From positions 124,001-188,000 of the forward strand of contig CAWBVA010000005.1 in the NCBI GenBank assembly GCA_963792125.1: a stretch of DNA of 64,000 nt, written 5' to 3'. The translations under genes were made by a program, and so were the position numbers. This document shows, in pieces, positions 25,533 to 34,822 of this stretch. Positions within the stretch are counted from its first letter, which is position 1, and every line of letters begins with the position of its first letter. Source of the DNA: Methanocella_A sp963792125 (GTDB lineage Archaea; Halobacteriota; Methanocellia; Methanocellales; Methanocellaceae). Under the pieces are notes generated by a model that saw nothing but the letters and a program-made list of their open reading frames with translations, did not search any database and was not told the DNA's origin.

Positions 25533-25629
25533 CGTCCAGTAATTGGCCTGCGGGATGAAAAAGCATCACCGTAAAAAGTTATGGCATCGAAAAAAATGTT
25601 TATAGCCGCAAACGCATATTCGATCTGAC

Positions 25630-26103
25630 ATGACGACGCGGCCATATCCGGGGCGGAAAGGCATCCCGCTGCGGGCACACCACCTGCTCTGCCTTCTCGG
25701 CTTCCAGGGCATCGGGTACACGGCGGACTTCATCAGGAATTTCCACAAGGTGAAGCGTCTCGTCGAACAAAACCCGGACCTGGAGATCGAGGTAGTGGAC
25801 TCGTGCGACGTGGTCTGCATCCAGTGCCCCAACGCGCAGGGCTCCAACTGTTACAAGGGCGGGCTCAGTGAGAATAAAAGCGTCAGGGACATGGACCGCC
25901 GGGTGATGAAGAAGCTGGAGATCAAGCCGGGCGATCGTTTTAAAGCCAGCGACCTGTTCGCGCTGATCAAGGAAAAGATCAGCCCATCGGACATCCGTGA
26001 CCTCTGCCGTGGCTGCGAGTGGCTGTCGCTGGAGTTCTGCCCCCGGGGACTCGAAAAATTGAGTACGCTGGACATGTTCGCCGATAGAAAGCACGAAAAA
26101 TAA
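25630..26103 (+). CDS. DUF1284 family cysteine-rich protein
   Basis: 157 residues. The family signature LRAHHLLCLLGFQGIGY lies near the start. Later cysteines come in sets (SCDVVCIQCPNAQGSNC and DLCRGCEWLSLEFCPRG) that could hold a metal or Fe-S centre. DUF1284 proteins are widespread in anaerobes with no proven role. The ATG at 25630 is used, with a TATA-like stretch (GTTTATAGCC) near 25597. Monocistronic. Confidence 0.82.
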   Translation: MTTRPYPGRKGIPLRAHHLLCLLGFQGIGYTADFIRNFHKVKRLVEQNPDLEIEVVDSCDVVCIQCPNAQGSNCYKGGLSENKSVRDMDRRVMKKLEIKPGDRFKASDLFALIKEKISPSDIRDLCRGCEWLSLEFCPRGLEKLSTLDMFADRKHEK

Positions 26104-26138
26104 AAATCCGTTTTTCAGGTCGCATGGCTTGCGCGTAC

Positions 26139-27368
26139 TCACATGGGCTTTGCCATCTTCGACATGCGGGCCCTGGCCGCCTTCAGCGCCTCGATAGCAG
26201 GCATGGGCTTGCCTGACAGGAAGTCGATGGCCGCGCCGCCGCCCGTCGAGACATGCGAGATCTTGTCCGCGATGCCCAGCTGATCGACGGCCTCGGTGCT
26301 GTGGCCGCCGCCTATCACGGAGAACTTCGCCTTCGTCGCCGCCATGAGAATGGCGTCGGTGCCGATGCGGAAGTCCGGGTTCTCGAAAATGCCGGCAGGC
26401 CCGTTGATGATGACCTTGTCGGCGCGGCCGATGATCTCACTGAACATCTTGATGGTCTCCTTTCCAATGTCGGAGATCATGTAGTTCGTGGGCAGGCTCT
26501 TCACGCTGATGTCCTCGCGTTTGCCGTCCTTGTTGATCGCTGCGTCGACCGGCATGACAACTTTGCCGTTGAACTTATTCAGGATGCCCTCAGCGACCTC
26601 GATCTCGCCGAGGTACTTGTTGTTCTCGAGGTATTCCATGCTGGGCCTGCCGATGTCGACCCCGCTCGCCGCGAGGAACGTGTTGGCCACGGCGCCGGTC
26701 ACCAGCACTTTGCTCGCCAGTTTCTTCTCGAGCACGCTCTTCGTGACCTCGACGCTGTCGTCCACCTTGGCGCCGCCAAGCACGTAGACTGCCGGGCCGC
26801 CGGTCGTGGCCTCGGTCAGCGCGTCGATCTCCTTCGCCATGAGTTTTCCTGCCCCGGACGGGAGCACCGGTGTGAACCCGACCATGGAGTCGTGAGAGCG
26901 GTGAGATGCGCCGAAAGCGTCGTTCAGGAAGATGTTGAACAGAGGCGCCAGCTTCCTGACCAGGATTGTCTTCGCCTGCTCTTCAGGTGACTTTTCGAGC
27001 TGCTCTTCGGAGTAGAAACGCACGTTCTCGAGCAGGATGATATCGCCGGGCTTCATCGCGGAGATGGCATTGCGGGCCTCGCTGCTGAAGATGCTGTCGA
27101 CGTACCGCACGTCGCGGTTCACGTACTTCTGCAGGACCTTCGCATGCTGCTCCAGCGTGGTGAAGTCCTTCTTGCCGGGCCGGCCCTGGTGGGCCAGGAT
27201 GGCCACCTTCGCGTCCTTCAGCGCCTCGATGGTCGGGACGCTCTCCCGGATGCGCTTGTCATCAGTGATCTTGCCGTCCTTGCCGATCGGAGCGTTGAAC
27301 TCAGACCGCAGCAGTACGGTTTTTCCCTTGAACGTGAAATCGTCCATCGTGCAATAGTCGCGTGCCAT
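26139..27368 (-). CDS. pgk: Phosphoglycerate kinase
   Basis: 409 residues. Interconverts 1,3-bisphosphoglycerate plus ADP and 3-phosphoglycerate plus ATP in glycolysis and gluconeogenesis. Motifs: VLLRSEFNAPIGKDGKITDD, ILAHQGRPGK, LLENVRFYSEE, NIFLNDAFGASHRSHDSMVG, AVYVLGGAKVDDS and the nucleotide motif SVIGGGHSTEAV then THVS-like HVSTGGGAAIDFLSG. The ATG at 27368 is preferred to the TTG at 27374. A TATA-like ATATAAATCA near 27404 implies a short leader. The gene is intact and stands alone. Confidence 0.96.
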   Translation of the reverse strand: MARDYCTMDDFTFKGKTVLLRSEFNAPIGKDGKITDDKRIRESVPTIEALKDAKVAILAHQGRPGKKDFTTLEQHAKVLQKYVNRDVRYVDSIFSSEARNAISAMKPGDIILLENVRFYSEEQLEKSPEEQAKTILVRKLAPLFNIFLNDAFGASHRSHDSMVGFTPVLPSGAGKLMAKEIDALTEATTGGPAVYVLGGAKVDDSVEVTKSVLEKKLASKVLVTGAVANTFLAASGVDIGRPSMEYLENNKYLGEIEVAEGILNKFNGKVVMPVDAAINKDGKREDISVKSLPTNYMISDIGKETIKMFSEIIGRADKVIINGPAGIFENPDFRIGTDAILMAATKAKFSVIGGGHSTEAVDQLGIADKISHVSTGGGAAIDFLSGKPMPAIEALKAARARMSKMAKPM

Positions 27369-27572
27369 ACGCAATACATCCCATGGAATATACCGTCTGA
27401 TTTATATTAGTTGTTTTCCCGCATATCGGCCATGTCATTCTTTCGTGACATACGGGGAAATGCATCAATGCTATCCTTTTTCCATAATATTTCGCTGGCA
27501 TCATATATCTGGCTACCGCCTGGAGACCGCCCCGATAAGGTTTTGTACTTTCCACGAATATGCCGCTATTAT

Positions 27573-28203
27573 ATGAGCGGCAGGAGTGAACTGGTCAAGG
27601 CGGCAGTCGTTGTCGCGCTGTTCGCGCTGATGCTCTACTACGCGTATTTTTTCACTCTTGATATCAGCCTCGACACCATACGGGACATTGCGCCGGAGCC
27701 GATCAAGGGCGAGATCGACCGTGCGATCTCCGGCCTCCCGCCGGACCAGCGGCAAAATATCAACCTGCCGCTGCCGGAAGTCAAACGGTACGGGGACACT
27801 TACCTGGGGACGTCTGTCGTGATACCCGGAGAGATGGATGTCATGCCCTGGATACTTGAGAACACCAATAAAAGCGATAAATTTGTGGCAGACATCTTCG
27901 GCGCCGAGATGATCATGGGAATGACGACCCGGGTCTCCACCGAAGGCGGGGACTGGGCCAACGCCCCGGACCCGGTCCGGATGATGACGGACACCAACGA
28001 GATCTATCAAGACGCCCGACCCGGAGAAGGCCAGCCGGATGGCGAAAGCGCTGAACGCCACGCTGGTCTACCTGCCCCACCGCCAGCTGAACACCGGCTG
28101 GTGGCTCCCGGAGAACGAGGTTAGCACTGACAAGTTCTCGGACACCGGCTATTTCAGGGAAGTCTACAGCACGGACAGCGTGACGATTTACCGGATATTA
28201 TAA
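27573..28203 (+). CDS. Membrane-anchored protein resembling an extracytoplasmic glycosyltransferase domain, frameshifted
   Basis: About 210 residues once repaired. One transmembrane helix near the start (LVKAAVVVALFALMLYYAYF) anchors an outside domain. The visible text MPWILENTNKSDKFVADIF, EMIMGMTTRVSTEGGDW and, after repair, TLVYLPHRQLNTGWWLPENE resembles the soluble C-terminal parts of archaeal oligosaccharyl/mannosyltransferase-like membrane proteins. The family is not certain. The frame changes near 28006 (TATCAAGACGCCC should lack one C), giving IYKTPDPEKASRMAKALN and an end at 28203. The ATG at 27573 is used; upstream frame is not convincing. Confidence 0.6.
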
Positions 28204-28358
28204 CAAATTTCCAGAAAGGCAGCTGATAAACCGTAGCTCCGTTAAGGCTATTCGCACATCCGGGCAGTATACAGGGATGCCAGGGCTTGTCATGCGCACG
28301 TGCGCGATGCAGCCGTCGATATGCTACTAAAAAGAACGGGGGCAAAGCCCCCTGGTAT

Positions 28359-29948
28359 TTACACAGGAACCTTTTCGGCTGTTTCCCCTGCATCCTGCGT
28401 GTGCCGGGTGAGCAGCCATACCACCGCGAGAGCCACTATAGAAAGTGGCATAGCTACGACCAGCGGGTCGATCACGGTGTAGGGGAACCCTAGCAGCGCT
28501 TTCGTCCCGAACAGCATATTGCATATGCCGATAGGCCCGGACTCGGCCTCATGGACGAACACTGTCCACAGGAACCAGGCGACCGTGCCAGTGACCAGCC
28601 CCGCGATAGCGGCTTTCCGGGACGGGTTCTTGCTGAACAGCCCGTAGGTGAACGCGGGCAGGAAGGCGGAAGCGCACAAGCCCATGAACATCGCGGTCGC
28701 CCGGGCGATGATGCTGTCCGGCATTATGAACGCCAGGGCCAGGCTGATTACGAACATGACCATGATACCAGCCCGGTTCTTGTTGATCGACGGCGTGTAC
28801 CCTTTGGTGAACTTCAGCAGGTCATGCCCGAAGGCTGTGCCCATCGTGTGGAACTGGGAGCTGAGCGTTGACATTGCCGCCGCCAGCAGCGTGATCATGA
28901 ACAGCACCACGAACCAGCCCGGCAGCGCGAGGTTGATGAACGCGGGCATGATCAGGTCCACGTTGCCGCCAGGCACGTAGGCGATGGCGATCTTGCCGAA
29001 GTTGTTGTTGAAGTACACGTTGGTGAGGGCGCCGACGGTAAAGGCGATGCCGGTCATGGCCAGGATGAAGATGCCACCGATGGGCACAGCGCGGTTCAGC
29101 GCCTTGCCGTCTTTTGCCGTCATGAATCGAACTACGAGCTGGGGCTGTGCCAGCACGCCGATGCCCACGCCGAGCACGATGGTCGTGATCATCTTATACC
29201 AGATGGACGAGCCTATATCAGGCATTTCGGTCCAACCGTTATGCCCTGCACCGGCGAGGGTTGCGGGAACCTTGCTGGCCAGGTCGGTGAGCGCCTGGTT
29301 TCCCGCGTCGAATCCGCCCAGCGCCATGTAGGTGAAGACCAGCAGGATGATCATGCCGATGAGCATGACGGCGCCCTGGAATGCGTCAGTGTAGATGACT
29401 GCAAGCAGCCCGCCGCCGATGACGTAGACCGCAGTAATGATCGCGAAGCCGAGCAGCGCAGTGGTGAATGATATGCCGAAGGTCGTCTCGATAAAACGGG
29501 CGCCGCCGATCATGACCGCTGACGTGTACAGCGGCATGCCAACCAGGATGATCAGGCCGCAGGCCCGCTGTATGAAACGGGAGTTGAACCGCTTGCCCAT
29601 GAGGTCAGGGAAGGTCACGGCACCGAGCTTTTTGCCGATTTCCCGTGTCTTCTTGCCGAAGATGACGAACGCGATGAAGATGCCGAGGCCGATGTTGAGC
29701 ACGGTCAGCCAGATCAGGCCCATGCCCAGCTGTGCCGCAACGCCGCCGAAGCCTACGATAGCCGACGTGCTGATGAACGTGGCGCCATACGACAGCGCGA
29801 TGAGCGCGGGATGCACCTTCTGCCCGGCCAGCATGAAGTCCTGTGCGTTCTTGGTCTTCTTGTAGCCGAGGTACCCCAGAAACAGGACGATGGCCAGGTA
29901 GACGGCGGTCACCGCGGCGAAGATGATGGTGTCGACCATCTTAGTCAT
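28359..29948 (-). CDS. Sodium/solute symporter (SSS family)
   Basis: 529-residue membrane protein with about 13 hydrophobic helices. The SSS family pattern is clear: FMLAGQKVHPALIALSYGAT and FISTSAIVGFGGVAAQLGMG, VYVIGGGLLAVIYTDAFQGA (the sodium/solute motif), and LLAAAMSTLSSQFHTMGTAF. The substrate could be a carboxylate, proline or similar; sequence alone does not tell. Its start overlaps the end of a tiny membrane gene by eight bases, and a TrmB regulator is divergent, so solute-dependent control is likely. Confidence 0.92.
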   Translation of the reverse strand: MTKMVDTIIFAAVTAVYLAIVLFLGYLGYKKTKNAQDFMLAGQKVHPALIALSYGATFISTSAIVGFGGVAAQLGMGLIWLTVLNIGLGIFIAFVIFGKKTREIGKKLGAVTFPDLMGKRFNSRFIQRACGLIILVGMPLYTSAVMIGGARFIETTFGISFTTALLGFAIITAVYVIGGGLLAVIYTDAFQGAVMLIGMIILLVFTYMALGGFDAGNQALTDLASKVPATLAGAGHNGWTEMPDIGSSIWYKMITTIVLGVGIGVLAQPQLVVRFMTAKDGKALNRAVPIGGIFILAMTGIAFTVGALTNVYFNNNFGKIAIAYVPGGNVDLIMPAFINLALPGWFVVLFMITLLAAAMSTLSSQFHTMGTAFGHDLLKFTKGYTPSINKNRAGIMVMFVISLALAFIMPDSIIARATAMFMGLCASAFLPAFTYGLFSKNPSRKAAIAGLVTGTVAWFLWTVFVHEAESGPIGICNMLFGTKALLGFPYTVIDPLVVAMPLSIVALAVVWLLTRHTQDAGETAEKVPV

Positions 29949-30054
29949 CCCCTTCGCTGTTCCATTTCAAAAGCCCGTAGATGACACAGCCAAGTGTGCA
30001 CCCGATCGCTACCGCATAAGCAACGATAATCTGTGGATCGTCAACCCCAAACAT
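29941..30054 (-). CDS. Symporter small accessory membrane protein
   Basis: 37 residues: MFGVDDPQIIVAYAVAIGCT, then LGCVIYGLLKWNSEGDD. It is a single transmembrane helix with an acidic C-terminus. GGAAGAG lies before the ATG at 30054. It overlaps the symporter start by eight bases. Such tiny partners precede SSS-family genes in archaea and bacteria and are annotated as symporter small accessory proteins. Probably an obligate subunit. Confidence 0.82.
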   Translation of the reverse strand: MFGVDDPQIIVAYAVAIGCTLGCVIYGLLKWNSEGDD

Positions 30055-30105
30055 GGTTACTCTTCCGCTTGTTTAATATTAGCAATAGAAAGGTCGGAAT
30101 AAAAT

Positions 30106-30115
30106 CTATATATAG
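30106..30115 (+). promoter_or_regulatory. TATA box in the divergent symporter/regulator promoter
   Basis: CTATATATAG lies 28-37 bases before the ATG of the TrmB gene at 30143, implying an almost leaderless transcript. The whole divergent gap is only 88 bases, so one regulator site could control both directions. Confidence 0.5.
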
Positions 30116-30142
30116 ACGTATAACTTGATTGTACGTAGTCAG

Positions 30143-30949
30143 ATGGAGCAGCACTTCGACGAAAAAACACTGGCGCGACTTGGCATGTTCGGCATGACGG
30201 AATACGAGGCGAAGGTCTACCTTACGCTGCTCGTCCGCGGCGCGCAGGAGGCCAGCAAGGTCTCGAAGGTATCGGGACTGCCCCGGCCTCACACCTACTC
30301 GGTCCTGAAATCGCTGCAGATGCGCGGGCTGGTGACCGTGATACCGGAGGCCATCAACCGGTACCGCGCGGTCCCGCTCGACGATGGCCTGGACCTGCTG
30401 ATCGACGAGAAGGAGAAGCAGTTCGACTCCCTGCGGCAGGCGAAGGACCAGCTCCTGTCGGAAGTGAAGCCGAAAGAGGCCATCCCAAGCGAGAACCACG
30501 CGATCGTCCAGCTGTACTCCGGGCGGCAGAACGTCTACAAGCTGGTCGACGAGATGTTCCGGCGCTGCGAGCACAGGGCGGACATCATGACCACTTCCCA
30601 TGGCATCGTGCGGTTCTACAAGTACTTCAGCGACGTCGCCTCCGAGTTCCGGAGCAAGAACATCCAGGTGCGCTTCATCGCGCCCATTACCCCGGAGACC
30701 GAGGAGTTCGCGAAGAAGCTCTCCGTCCTCGTGGAGTTGCGGCACATCGAAAGCCTGCCGCCCATCAGGTTCGTGCTGATCGATGGCAAAGAAGTGCTGT
30801 TCGCCGAGTACCCCGAGGACGACTTCAAATCGACCGGGAAGGAGACTGGCATCTGGATCAACCAGGAAGACCTCGCACGGATGATGCATACGCTGTTCGA
30901 TAACACGTGGAAGAACACGACACCGTATCCGCCATCTGAAAACGAGTAG
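30143..30949 (+). CDS. TrmB family transcriptional regulator
   Basis: 268 residues. Winged helix at 10-75 (LGMFGMTEYEAKVYLTLLVR, KVSGLPRPHTYSVLKSLQMR), a short coiled linker (DEKEKQFDSLRQAKDQLLSE), then the TrmB ligand/PLD-like domain (VQLYSGRQNVYKLVDEMFRR, FRSKNIQVRFIAPITPETEE). Family members sense sugars or other small molecules. It is divergent from the symporter, which suggests it controls that uptake gene. ATG 30143 is used; a TTG at 30125 is also in frame but lies upstream of the predicted start site. Confidence 0.87.
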   Translation: MEQHFDEKTLARLGMFGMTEYEAKVYLTLLVRGAQEASKVSKVSGLPRPHTYSVLKSLQMRGLVTVIPEAINRYRAVPLDDGLDLLIDEKEKQFDSLRQAKDQLLSEVKPKEAIPSENHAIVQLYSGRQNVYKLVDEMFRRCEHRADIMTTSHGIVRFYKYFSDVASEFRSKNIQVRFIAPITPETEEFAKKLSVLVELRHIESLPPIRFVLIDGKEVLFAEYPEDDFKSTGKETGIWINQEDLARMMHTLFDNTWKNTTPYPPSENE

Positions 30950-30960
30950 TATATCCCTGG

Positions 30961-30976
30961 CCGCTCGCGCGCACGG
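30961..30976. repeat. Alternating CG-rich motif after the TrmB gene
   Basis: CCGCTCGCGCGCACGG lies between the convergent TrmB and GNAT genes, another copy of the intergenic CG-alternating motif. Confidence 0.4.
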
Positions 30977-30994
30977 AACGCAGCCGACCTTTTA

Positions 30995-31492
30995 TCAAAC
31001 ACGCCTGCCCATGATGATGAGGCTGCGCTCGACTCCGCCCAGCTCGGCGACGCGGGGCATATGGGCCCACTGCCGGAACCCGAAGCGCCGGAACAGGCAG
31101 ATGCTGGGCTCGTTGTGAGCGAAGATGAAGCCGACCAGCGTTTTTACCCCTATGGATGGAGCGTGTTCGATGGCCTTTTCCAGCAGCGCTTTCCCGATGC
31201 CCTGCCGGTGATGGGCATAGTCCACGTAGATGCTGATCTCGGCGGTCGCGTTGTATGCGGGCCTGCCGTAGAATGAGGAAAAGCTCAGCCACGCCACGAT
31301 GCGGCCATCCAGTTCAGCTACCCACAACGGACGGAATCCCGCCCGGTGCTCGTGGAACCAGGGCTGTCTGCTGTCCACGGACACAGGCTCCGTGTCGGCG
31401 GTCACCATACGGCCGGGCACGGCGGCGTTGTAAATATCGACGATCTCGGGCAGGTCGCTATCGACCGCGTCTCTCACTGTCAGCACGGACAT
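30995..31492 (-). CDS. GNAT N-acetyltransferase, phosphinothricin-acetyltransferase-like
   Basis: 165 residues. The GNAT fold is clear: TVRDAVDSDLPEIVDIYNAA at the start, ISIYVDYAHHRQGIGKALLE as the acetyl-CoA pyrophosphate loop (motif A, HHRQGIGKAL), and NEPSICLFRRFGFRQWAHMP as motif B. It belongs to the subfamily that acetylates phosphinothricin and methionine sulfone-like amino acids, which often has housekeeping or detoxifying roles. Starts at ATG 31492. It stands alone. Confidence 0.88.
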   Translation of the reverse strand: MSVLTVRDAVDSDLPEIVDIYNAAVPGRMVTADTEPVSVDSRQPWFHEHRAGFRPLWVAELDGRIVAWLSFSSFYGRPAYNATAEISIYVDYAHHRQGIGKALLEKAIEHAPSIGVKTLVGFIFAHNEPSICLFRRFGFRQWAHMPRVAELGGVERSLIIMGRRV

Positions 31493-31577
31493 ACCGCGGT
31501 ATAAGAGAATGTGGTAAAATATATGCGTTTCTATGCTTCAGTCCTGCAGGCGCTATATGGTCTTCTGTAATGGAATT

Positions 31578-32561
31578 TCATCCCTGCCCGGGCACGAAGG
31601 GCATGCTCTCACGGACCCTGGCGCCCTCCATGGCCTTTTTCACTATCGCGATCATATCGACCGGCACGCTGACAGCTTCGGCCAGTTCCGCGTCTTTAAG
31701 GCCCCGGTCAACGCCGCACAAAATCCGATCCAGCGTTTCGTAGGACATGCCGATGGCCGTCTCGTTAGGCAGCCCTTCGCCCAGGAGATCGCCGGACGAG
31801 GGCTTGTCAATGATATAATCAGGCACGCCGATGTGCCGGGCCAGCGCCCGTATCTGCGTCTTGTACAGGTGCTTGAGGAGCGAAATATCGCTGGCTGCGT
31901 CGCCGTATTTGTCATAGAAGCCGATGCGCCACTCGGACAGGTCGGTGGTGCCTGCGACCAGGTAATTTTTCTGGATGGCACGGAAGTACAGCTCGATCAT
32001 GCGCACCCGGGTCTTGGCTGTGACGAAGGCGTGTATGCGGTTTGCTATGCCCTGTGCAGCCCGGTCCATCAGCCCTTTTTTACGGTCCGGGGCGTACATG
32101 GAACCGAACGACTCGGCGAACGGCGATCGCACGTGCCCTATCCTCCTCATAGTCCCGATCATCCCCTCGACCGCCGCCCGGTCGCTGATGTTCACGCCTT
32201 TGATCACATCGTATACGCCGATGTCGCTAAGCACAGGCGTGATATCGATAGTCTCGTAACGTATGCCAAGCAGTCTGACAATCTTCTCCGCGTCATCCAT
32301 GTTCCGGCGACTGGAGTCGCGCTCCGGCAGGATGAGCCCGTACACGCGATCCGGGCCGAGCGCCTCTTTGCACAGGAACCCGACCGTGGAGGAGTCGAGA
32401 CCGCCGGAAAAGCCTACGAGCACGCCATCCTTGCCGAACCGGTCGACCTCGCGCCGCACGAAATCGACTATCTCACGACGCGTCGCTTCGAGATCGATCT
32501 CCAGGCATTCCTCCAGGTCTGCATGGCTCTTGCTCCGCTCTGCGCCCATCATAATGATCAT
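31578..32561 (-). CDS. NAD synthetase family protein (NadE-like)
   Basis: About 327 residues. An N-type ATP pyrophosphatase: the P-loop is VGFSGGLDSSTVGFLCKEAL. Later come NRIHAFVTAKTRVRMIELYF, YLVAGTTDLSEWRIGFYDKY and GDAASDISLLKHLYKTQIRA, close to the NAD synthetase active site (TTDxxE, YGD, L-YK-QVR). It would amidate nicotinate adenine dinucleotide, with ammonia, to NAD. The family's usual 240-280 residues are exceeded by an insert near 110-165. The start is uncertain: ATGs at 32561, 32552 and 32549 are all in frame; the longer frame to 32927 is antisense to the YwbE-like gene. Confidence 0.8.
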   Translation of the reverse strand: MIIMMGAERSKSHADLEECLEIDLEATRREIVDFVRREVDRFGKDGVLVGFSGGLDSSTVGFLCKEALGPDRVYGLILPERDSSRRNMDDAEKIVRLLGIRYETIDITPVLSDIGVYDVIKGVNISDRAAVEGMIGTMRRIGHVRSPFAESFGSMYAPDRKKGLMDRAAQGIANRIHAFVTAKTRVRMIELYFRAIQKNYLVAGTTDLSEWRIGFYDKYGDAASDISLLKHLYKTQIRALARHIGVPDYIIDKPSSGDLLGEGLPNETAIGMSYETLDRILCGVDRGLKDAELAEAVSVPVDMIAIVKKAMEGARVRESMPFVPGQG

Positions 32562-32733
32562 GATCGGGTTGCCGCACACAGACTTAAAAGGTGGCAGCAC
32601 ATTCCGCGTCGGGATCGGTCGCAGGAACGACGACCATATATGCCACGTACTCAGGTCTTGCGCTACCTCGTGTCGCCAGTCATTCCCGTGTAAAACGACA
32701 GGTTTTTCTGTGACGCGGTCGTCATTACCTCCG

Positions 32734-32943
32734 ATGGGAATCGGCGGGAAGTACCGTAAGGACATCAGTCCGGGCATGACCGTGGATGTCGTGCTCAAGA
32801 AAGACCAGCCCACCGGAAAGCGTACCCGTGGCGTAGTGGCAGCGATATTGACCAACTCGCCACAGCACCCGCACGGCATCAAGGTGCGCCTGCGGGACGG
32901 GCAGGTGGGCAGAGTGCAGGAAATCATCGGGCAAACGCCATGA
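32734..32943 (+). CDS. YwbE family protein (DUF2196)
   Basis: 69 residues. From ISPGMTVDVVLKKDQPTGKR to HPHGIKVRLRDGQVGRVQEI it matches the YwbE family almost end to end, including the NSPQHPHG motif. The family is small and conserved, with an SH3-like fold predicted and no proven role. ATG 32734 gives the family's usual length. It is divergent from the NadE-like gene. Confidence 0.85.
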   Translation: MGIGGKYRKDISPGMTVDVVLKKDQPTGKRTRGVVAAILTNSPQHPHGIKVRLRDGQVGRVQEIIGQTP

Positions 32944-33116
32944 ATAAGCCATTAAATTGAAATTAAAATAAGTTTATGGCTTTTTCATCGTTATAAAGCT
33001 CATTTTTCGGCTATAACAGGATTATATTGCTGAAAGCGCGCCCTGATTGTCATACATAAATCTTTTAAACTAGTACGGTCAAAGTATGCGTAAATTTGCG
33101 GTAGGTGACCGAGCAA

Positions 33117-34529
33117 ATGATGAGAACGTACGAGGATATGCCGAAAATCAAGCTCCCCCAGGCGGCGGACATCAAGATGAGCGATACCACCATCAGGGAC
33201 GGCTGCCAGATGCCCGGCATCGTGATGAAGAAGGCTCACAAGCTCAAAATCTTCGAGTACCTGCACGAAATGGGCGTGGAGAAGCTGGAGACGTTCGTCT
33301 ATAACGAGCGCGACAAGGAAGCCTGCCACAGCATGATGGACTATGGCTACGAGTACCCCGAGGTCACCGGCTGGGCGAGAGCGAATACCGCCGATATCGA
33401 CGAGGTCCTCAAGGTCGACGGCATCAAGGAGACGGGTATCCTCATGTCCGTGTCCGACTCGCACATCTTCGACAAGATGGGCCTGAAGAGCTACGAGGAG
33501 GCCGAGAAGAAGTACCTCAACGCGCTGCAGTACGCCGTGGACCACGGGCTGCGGACGCGCTGCCACATCGAGGACACCTCTCGCGCCAACTACGATTTCG
33601 TCTACCCGTTCGTCCAGAAAATCCTCGAAGTCGACCCGGACACCATACTGCGCATTTGTGACACGCTGGGCTACGGCATCCCGTTCCTCGAGTGCGGCGA
33701 GCCCTATGGCATCCCCATGACGGTCAAGAAGTTCAAGGACATGGGCGTGAAGCACATCGAGATGCATGTCCACGACGACTTCGGCCTGGGTGTGGGCAAC
33801 ACGCTGGCCGGATTGTGGTACGGCGCCGACTGGGCCAGCCTGACGTTCCTTGGCATCGGCGAGCGGGCCGGCAACTCCGAGCTGGAGAAGATCATGGCGT
33901 TCCTCATCACCCGGGTGGAGGGCTTCGAGAAGTACAACCTCCACAAGGTCACCGAGTTCGCGGATTATATGGAGCAGGAGATCGGCCTCCGTGTGCCGCG
34001 GAATAAAGCGATAGTCGGCAAGAACATCTTCTCCCACGAGTCCGGCATCCACACCGCGGGCATCATCAAGAACCCGTTCACCTACGAGCCGTTCCCGCCC
34101 GAGCTGGTCGGCGGCAAGCGGAACCTCATGATAGGCGACACCTCCGGCACCGAAGTCATCCGTATCAAGGTGGAGGAGGCGCTTTCCGAGCTGCTGGGCG
34201 TGAAGGCGCAGGTCGAGAAGCACGACCAGCGCATCAAGTGCATCCACAAGGAAATCCAGAAGCTCTACGACGCCGAGGAACGGCGGTCCTGCGTCTCCGA
34301 CGAGGAGATGAAGGACTACGTCCGCAAGTATTTCGTGTTCCAGGTCGATGCCGACGACACGGAAGAAGAGCTGCGCGAGAAGGCCAGACGGGCTGCGTCT
34401 AAGAAGACCATCCCGGCCCGGCTGCCGCCAGACACCCTCCAGGCGCCACAGGCTGTCGTACTGGCCTCGCTCACAAAGGTGGACAAGGACGCAAAAGTGG
34501 AAAAGAAGGACGCCGGGAAGAAGAAATAA
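33117..34529 (+). CDS. HMGL-family acyl transferase (isopropylmalate/homocitrate/Re-citrate synthase-like)
   Basis: 470 residues. TIM-barrel of the HMG-CoA-lyase-like family, which condenses acetyl-CoA with a 2-oxo acid: metal/catalytic start KMSDTTIRDGCQMPGIVMKK, HxH metal motif in IEMHVHDDFGLGVGN, and the SHESGIHTAGIIKNPFTYEP segment of synthases. GGTGA sits eight bases before ATG 33117. The C-terminal tail is Lys-rich. The exact 2-oxo acid is unclear: homocitrate, isopropylmalate or Re-type citrate synthase are all possible, and an isocitrate/isopropylmalate-type dehydrogenase lies about 2 kb on. A TATA-like CTTTTAAAC precedes it. Confidence 0.8.
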   Translation: MMRTYEDMPKIKLPQAADIKMSDTTIRDGCQMPGIVMKKAHKLKIFEYLHEMGVEKLETFVYNERDKEACHSMMDYGYEYPEVTGWARANTADIDEVLKVDGIKETGILMSVSDSHIFDKMGLKSYEEAEKKYLNALQYAVDHGLRTRCHIEDTSRANYDFVYPFVQKILEVDPDTILRICDTLGYGIPFLECGEPYGIPMTVKKFKDMGVKHIEMHVHDDFGLGVGNTLAGLWYGADWASLTFLGIGERAGNSELEKIMAFLITRVEGFEKYNLHKVTEFADYMEQEIGLRVPRNKAIVGKNIFSHESGIHTAGIIKNPFTYEPFPPELVGGKRNLMIGDTSGTEVIRIKVEEALSELLGVKAQVEKHDQRIKCIHKEIQKLYDAEERRSCVSDEEMKDYVRKYFVFQVDADDTEEELREKARRAASKKTIPARLPPDTLQAPQAVVLASLTKVDKDAKVEKKDAGKKK

Positions 34530-34822
34530 CCCCGGTTCTCTTTATTTTACTCCCGGCGCGACTGTAATAATGTCGCCTTTCGTCCTCAGGAACAGGCACG
34601 TCAGCGCCATCTCGAACTGTACGAAGCCGTCGTAAATCAGCATTAATGTTTTCGTGTGACTCCACCTTCCCCTTATCCGGCCGCCATACGATTTCCTTTT
34701 TCTGGTTTTCGACCGGGGCTTACAGAATTACATTTTCATAAGGATAAGTTTAAAAACGAGCAGTTCAGGTATAATAATCAGTAGCACAGCAGCCGATGGG
34801 GGGTAGATTCGGGGCATGTGGC

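Noticed and set aside
24513..25574. 353-codon plus-strand frame over the ECF-type ATPase
   Set aside because: Antisense of a gene with all ABC motifs; no ribosome site and no family features.
33000..34247. 415-codon minus-strand frame over the HMGL synthase
   Set aside because: Shadow of a clear synthase gene; Leu/Val/His-rich text typical of antisense frames.
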